Shown here piece after piece: positions 14,080 to 16,817 of a stretch of DNA of 16,817 nucleotides. Made by a program: the position numbers and the translations under genes. Every line of letters starts with the position of its first letter. Position 1 is the stretch's first letter. The notes under the pieces were generated by a model. The model was not told the DNA's origin and ran no database searches. It saw only the letters and a list, made by a program, of their open reading frames with translations. This stretch comes from VMDJ01 sp965659945 (GTDB taxonomy: Bacteria > Pseudomonadota > Gammaproteobacteria > Chromatiales > Chromatiaceae). The stretch spans positions 1 through 16,817 of the forward strand of contig CBFHYJ010000036.1 of assembly GCA_965659945.1 (NCBI GenBank), read 5' to 3'.

Positions 14080-15756
14080 ATGGAGCAACTTGTTTTATTT
14101 CTGCCGGTAATACCTATTATCTCGGCATTAATGACCCAATTACTCAGTAGTTCGATGGGACGCCGTGTTTCTCGAATCAGCGTGATTGGCGGCACACTCA
14201 CCTTTGCACTTGCTTCAACCTTGTTGCTGATGTTGCTCATGGATTACCCCGTCGCGCACTATTCTTTTGGCGACACCTGGGGCTCTCTCTATTTTGATCC
14301 GCTCGCCGTGCTGATGAGCACTGTGATCGCCGCCATCAGTCTTTTAGTCCGAATCTATTCGGTTCGCTACATGGCCGAGGAATTCGGCTATGGCCGCTTC
14401 TTTGTGTTACTTGACGTGATGTCTGCATCTCTCATCTTGATGGTAGCTGCTGCCGACATGATCACACTGCTAGTAGCATGGCATCTAATTGGCGTGTTTT
14501 TGTATTTTCTTCTTGGACACGAAACGCGCAGCTTTTCTGCTTTCCGCTATGGATTTTGGACTTTTATTACCTATCGGTTTGGCGATCTTCCTTTGGTACT
14601 TGCCGCAGCAGTCCTATTCCACACCTTTGATAGCTGGTCCCTACCGGAGATCTTCGCTGCAATTGAAGCCAACCCTGATGTCACTACCTTCTTTGGCTTT
14701 CGAGTCGTCGAGGTCGTTGGCAGCTTGATTGCGGTCTCTGCTTTTGCACGATCGGCACAATTTTTGGTGCACACCTGGCTGCCCTATACCATGGAAGGCC
14801 CCACCCCTGTCTCTGCCTTGATGCATGCCGGCATCGTTAACGCGGGCGGCATCTTATTAAATCGCTTTGCACCGCTCTACCTGCAAACCGATAGCGTATT
14901 GCACTGGGTATTCTTGGTGGGATTAATCACTGCTGTCATTGGCTCAATTTTGATGCTGGCGCAAAGTGATATTAAGAAAGCCCTTGGCTACTCAACGATG
15001 GGCCAGATGGGCTTTATGATCATGGAATGTGGCGTTGGCGCCTTCTCATTGGCCATCTTCCACTTGATAGCGCACGGACTATTTAAGGGCACCTTATTCT
15101 TAAGCGCTGGCAGCGTCATCAATCAAGCACGTAAGCATGATGGCGTCCCTAAAGACGAGCTCTATCAATTCATTGTTGAACGGCGACCCACTCGAAAACA
15201 TTTCCCTTGGTTGGCGATGGCAATACTCACCATTGTGGTACCTGCATTTGTCTTGTTTAGCTCACATTTTGCGGTTGCACCTGACCTGTTTGAAAAACAG
15301 GGCGCGATCATTTTGCTGTTCTTTGGTTGGGTCACTGGTGCGCAGGTTTTATTTTCGACGTATCAAATGGAAACCCACCACCCGTGGCGCTTATTGCTAT
15401 TAGTCATGACGACCTTTGTTATCGTGATCTTGGGCTACACCTACATTAGCCATGCGTTCGACGTCTTCCTTTTCCCTGATGCTGCGTTTGCTCATCAACT
15501 CTATGTTGCAGCCGGCACTGACACTCTATTATTCAATCTTGCCGCAATCAGCATCACGCTGTTGATCGTCGCAAGTTGGCTACGCACCTACTGGAAAGAA
15601 AGCCATTTTGTGCATGATGTCGTTACAAGACATTGGGCGCGTAATTTCTATGCCATTGTTTCACGCGAGTTCCATGTGTCGGATGTTTACAAACATCTAT
15701 CGCAATGGGCGATTAATCTATCCGCCCGTATCAACATGTGGTTACGTTGGGGTTAA
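14080..15756 (+). CDS. dabB: DabB-like, NuoL-type membrane subunit of inorganic carbon uptake complex
   Basis: The cation-translocating partner of DabA, from the proton-pumping antiporter-like (PF00361) family. The 558-aa protein is almost entirely membrane helices. The family core is clear: VHTWLPYTMEGPTPVSALMHA (230-250; H249), SDIKKALGYSTMGQMGF (296-312) and FHLIAHGLFKGTLFLSAG (327-344; H328, H332, K336). Compared with NuoL, the first half-channel differs: WHLIG (134-138) replaces WEGVG, and ARSAQ (223-227) replaces GKSAQ. It is shorter than NuoL (613 aa) and lacks the long lateral helix. The identification as DabB and not respiratory NuoL rests on the dabA start 745 bp downstream and on the absence of other nuo genes. 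GAGGGG precedes the ATG. Confidence 0.92.
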   Translation: MEQLVLFLPVIPIISALMTQLLSSSMGRRVSRISVIGGTLTFALASTLLLMLLMDYPVAHYSFGDTWGSLYFDPLAVLMSTVIAAISLLVRIYSVRYMAEEFGYGRFFVLLDVMSASLILMVAAADMITLLVAWHLIGVFLYFLLGHETRSFSAFRYGFWTFITYRFGDLPLVLAAAVLFHTFDSWSLPEIFAAIEANPDVTTFFGFRVVEVVGSLIAVSAFARSAQFLVHTWLPYTMEGPTPVSALMHAGIVNAGGILLNRFAPLYLQTDSVLHWVFLVGLITAVIGSILMLAQSDIKKALGYSTMGQMGFMIMECGVGAFSLAIFHLIAHGLFKGTLFLSAGSVINQARKHDGVPKDELYQFIVERRPTRKHFPWLAMAILTIVVPAFVLFSSHFAVAPDLFEKQGAIILLFFGWVTGAQVLFSTYQMETHHPWRLLLLVMTTFVIVILGYTYISHAFDVFLFPDAAFAHQLYVAAGTDTLLFNLAAISITLLIVASWLRTYWKESHFVHDVVTRHWARNFYAIVSREFHVSDVYKHLSQWAINLSARINMWLRWG

Positions 15757-15758
15757 GC

Positions 15759-16505
15759 ATGGAATGGCATTGGTTACTGATTGGACTCTTCTTTCCGCTC
15801 TTCCCGCTGAGCATTGGCTTTAATGCGTTATTAAATGCAACTAAAGCACCTTGGCTTAAAGTCATCCTGCTGCTGGTTTGGCCTCAAATTGGTATTGCTC
15901 TGATCCTCCAGCACCAAGCAACAATTCCTGAATGGCTGCAGTATTGGGGGCTATTGTCCTCAGGACTTTACGCTTTCCGCATGTTAGCTATGCGAGAGGT
16001 GAACGTTTGGATTGGTTATCTGGCCACTTCATCTTGGGCGCTATTATGGATTCCGGCATTCGATCAGCTATCTGAGCATCAGTTACAAATCTTCGCCTTT
16101 GGTTTTAGCTTACCTTTAGCCATCATGGCGGTTATCTCAGGTGAAATTGCTAAACGCTATGGTGCGGCTTATACCGGACTCTATGGTGGCTTAGCAATAG
16201 CCAATCCCCGACTAACAGGCGTGTTAGTTGTGAGTGTGTTTGCTGCCATTGCAACACCGATCTTCCCAACCTTTTTTGCCATGTTGCACACACTGGTGTT
16301 GTCACAACCCTTACCATCCATTTGGCTCGTGATGATCTGGGGCACGTGGAGCTGGTGTGCCGCTCGCTTACTACAAGGTCTTATCGTTGGGCCTGCCAAC
16401 TTGCCTTACCCTCGCGATTTATCTGTTGGTATGACATGGGCAATGTCATTGCTCCTCGGTGCTCTCGCCATCCTCGGATTAATCTATATCGGTAACCTGT
16501 CATGA
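15759..16505 (+). CDS. Small antiporter-like membrane protein of the dab operon
   Basis: A 248-aa, very hydrophobic protein with about six to eight membrane segments and unknown role. The stretch GEIAKRYGAAYTGLYGGLA then ANPRLTG (about 130-160), continuing to TPIFPTFFAML (about 168-178), resembles the C-terminal half of NuoM/NuoL subunits, where GGLA-MPrl is followed by a Pro-containing helix. It may therefore be a half-sized antiporter-like subunit of the DAB complex. I chose the ATG at 15759, two bases after the dabB stop with GGGG 6 nt upstream; a GTG at 15738 in the same frame would add seven residues and overlap dabB. Its stop overlaps the dabA start (ATGA), so all three genes are translationally linked. 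Confidence 0.82.
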   Translation: MEWHWLLIGLFFPLFPLSIGFNALLNATKAPWLKVILLLVWPQIGIALILQHQATIPEWLQYWGLLSSGLYAFRMLAMREVNVWIGYLATSSWALLWIPAFDQLSEHQLQIFAFGFSLPLAIMAVISGEIAKRYGAAYTGLYGGLAIANPRLTGVLVVSVFAAIATPIFPTFFAMLHTLVLSQPLPSIWLVMIWGTWSWCAARLLQGLIVGPANLPYPRDLSVGMTWAMSLLLGALAILGLIYIGNLS

Positions 16506-16817
16506 GTATTCCATTAGGTCGACGTCTAAGCATTCGAAGCAGCATTCATGTGGCAGCTGAGCCTATTCCCTACTTCTGGCCGATGCGCACCTTTATTCAT
16601 CACAACCCACTACATGGTTTAGAGCATTTACCTTTTGAAAAAGCGCTCAAACTTGGTGCTGAACTGTTCCATGGAAGAACCTTCCTGCAGCGACCTGTTT
16701 ATCAAGAGTATTTAAAACAAGGCAAAGTCGAACGCGAGACCCTCAATGTCGGCATCAGTAAGTTCTTAGCTGACAAGCCTGCTATTGCCGATCTCGATCT
16801 CACTCACCTGATCAACA
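16502..16817 (+). CDS. dabA: DabA (DUF2309/UPF0753) inorganic carbon uptake subunit, N-terminal part only
   Basis: DabA is the beta-carbonic-anhydrase-like subunit that, with DabB, is thought to hydrate CO2 to bicarbonate in an energy-coupled way at the inner membrane. Only the first 105 codons are in the window; the family is usually 800-1000 residues, so the zinc and catalytic residues are not visible. The family-defining N-terminus is plain: the segment at about 24-50 reads YFWPMRTFIHHNPLHGLEH then LPFEKALKLG, the most conserved part of DUF2309. It starts inside the preceding stop codon (4-bp overlap). Confidence 0.95.
   Translation, partial: MSIPLGRRLSIRSSIHVAAEPIPYFWPMRTFIHHNPLHGLEHLPFEKALKLGAELFHGRTFLQRPVYQEYLKQGKVERETLNVGISKFLADKPAIADLDLTHLIN

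Noticed and set aside
13953..14240. Minus-strand open frame across the ffs-dabB gap
   Set aside because: It covers the dabB leader and 5' coding region and no ribosome site or family signature is evident.
14080..15756. Respiratory complex I subunit NuoL
   Set aside because: No nuoK, nuoM or nuoN neighbours, shorter length, and an adjacent dabA point to the DAB system instead.
15738..15758. GTG start for the small dab membrane protein
   Set aside because: The ATG at 15759 lies two bases after the dabB stop, with GGGG at a good distance, and keeps the hydrophobic N-terminus. The longer start is still possible.

Overview
The window looks like chromosome of a chemolithoautotrophic, probably marine or haloalkaliphilic gammaproteobacterium that fixes CO2 and concentrates inorganic carbon. 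The main evidence is a form IA RuBisCO large-subunit gene at the left edge and the start of a DAB-type inorganic carbon uptake operon at the right edge. Between them lie gammaproteobacterial housekeeping genes in familiar orders: tesA divergent from ybbA-ybbP, and 4.5S RNA-dnaX-ybaB-recR. Sulfur oxidation is a reasonable guess from lifestyle, but no sulfur gene is visible. No mobile element, CRISPR array, tRNA or rRNA was seen.

Layout. 1-1231 (minus) is cbbL, cut off by the window edge. From memory its sequence resembles the carboxysomal form IA enzyme of alpha-cyanobacteria. 1232-1524 is a divergent control region with two adjacent inverted repeats and five copies of ATCTAT. 1525-2895 (plus) is nhaA, a Na+/H+ antiporter with an enlarged loop, closed by a strong terminator. 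2926-3519 (minus) is tesA, whose 5' end overlaps that of the divergent ybbA-ybbP ABC transporter operon (3497-6573). 6570-8543 (minus) is a two-gene operon: a protein I do not recognise and an FAD-dependent, renalase-like oxidoreductase. 8730-10342 (plus) is a small DUF3846-like protein followed by a UbiB/COQ8-family ABC1 kinase-like protein. 10329-13914 (minus) is a block of 4.5S SRP RNA, dnaX, ybaB, recR, hinT and yaiI. 14080-16817 (plus) is the dab operon: dabB, a second small antiporter-like membrane protein, and the first 105 codons of dabA.

How they work together. DabA/DabB-type complexes are known to accumulate bicarbonate by energy-coupled CO2 hydration at the membrane, and that bicarbonate would feed a carboxysomal RuBisCO. 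NhaA, transcribed away from cbbL, may help keep ion gradients and pH compatible with this, but that link is only inferred from position. The middle of the window is general housekeeping: DNA replication and repair, protein targeting and envelope lipid metabolism.

Most useful observations: (1) dnaX carries an A AAA AAG slippery heptamer in frame, with a nearby -1-frame stop and a hairpin, predicting a programmed frameshift that makes a gamma-like short product; (2) dnaX must start at 13743, because the longer ORF runs into the 4.5S RNA gene; (3) the dab operon contains an extra protein resembling the C-terminal half of a NuoM/NuoL subunit; (4) DabB has His and Arg where NuoL has its key Glu and Lys in the first half-channel; (5) the cbbL-nhaA intergenic region has a repeated ATCTAT box.
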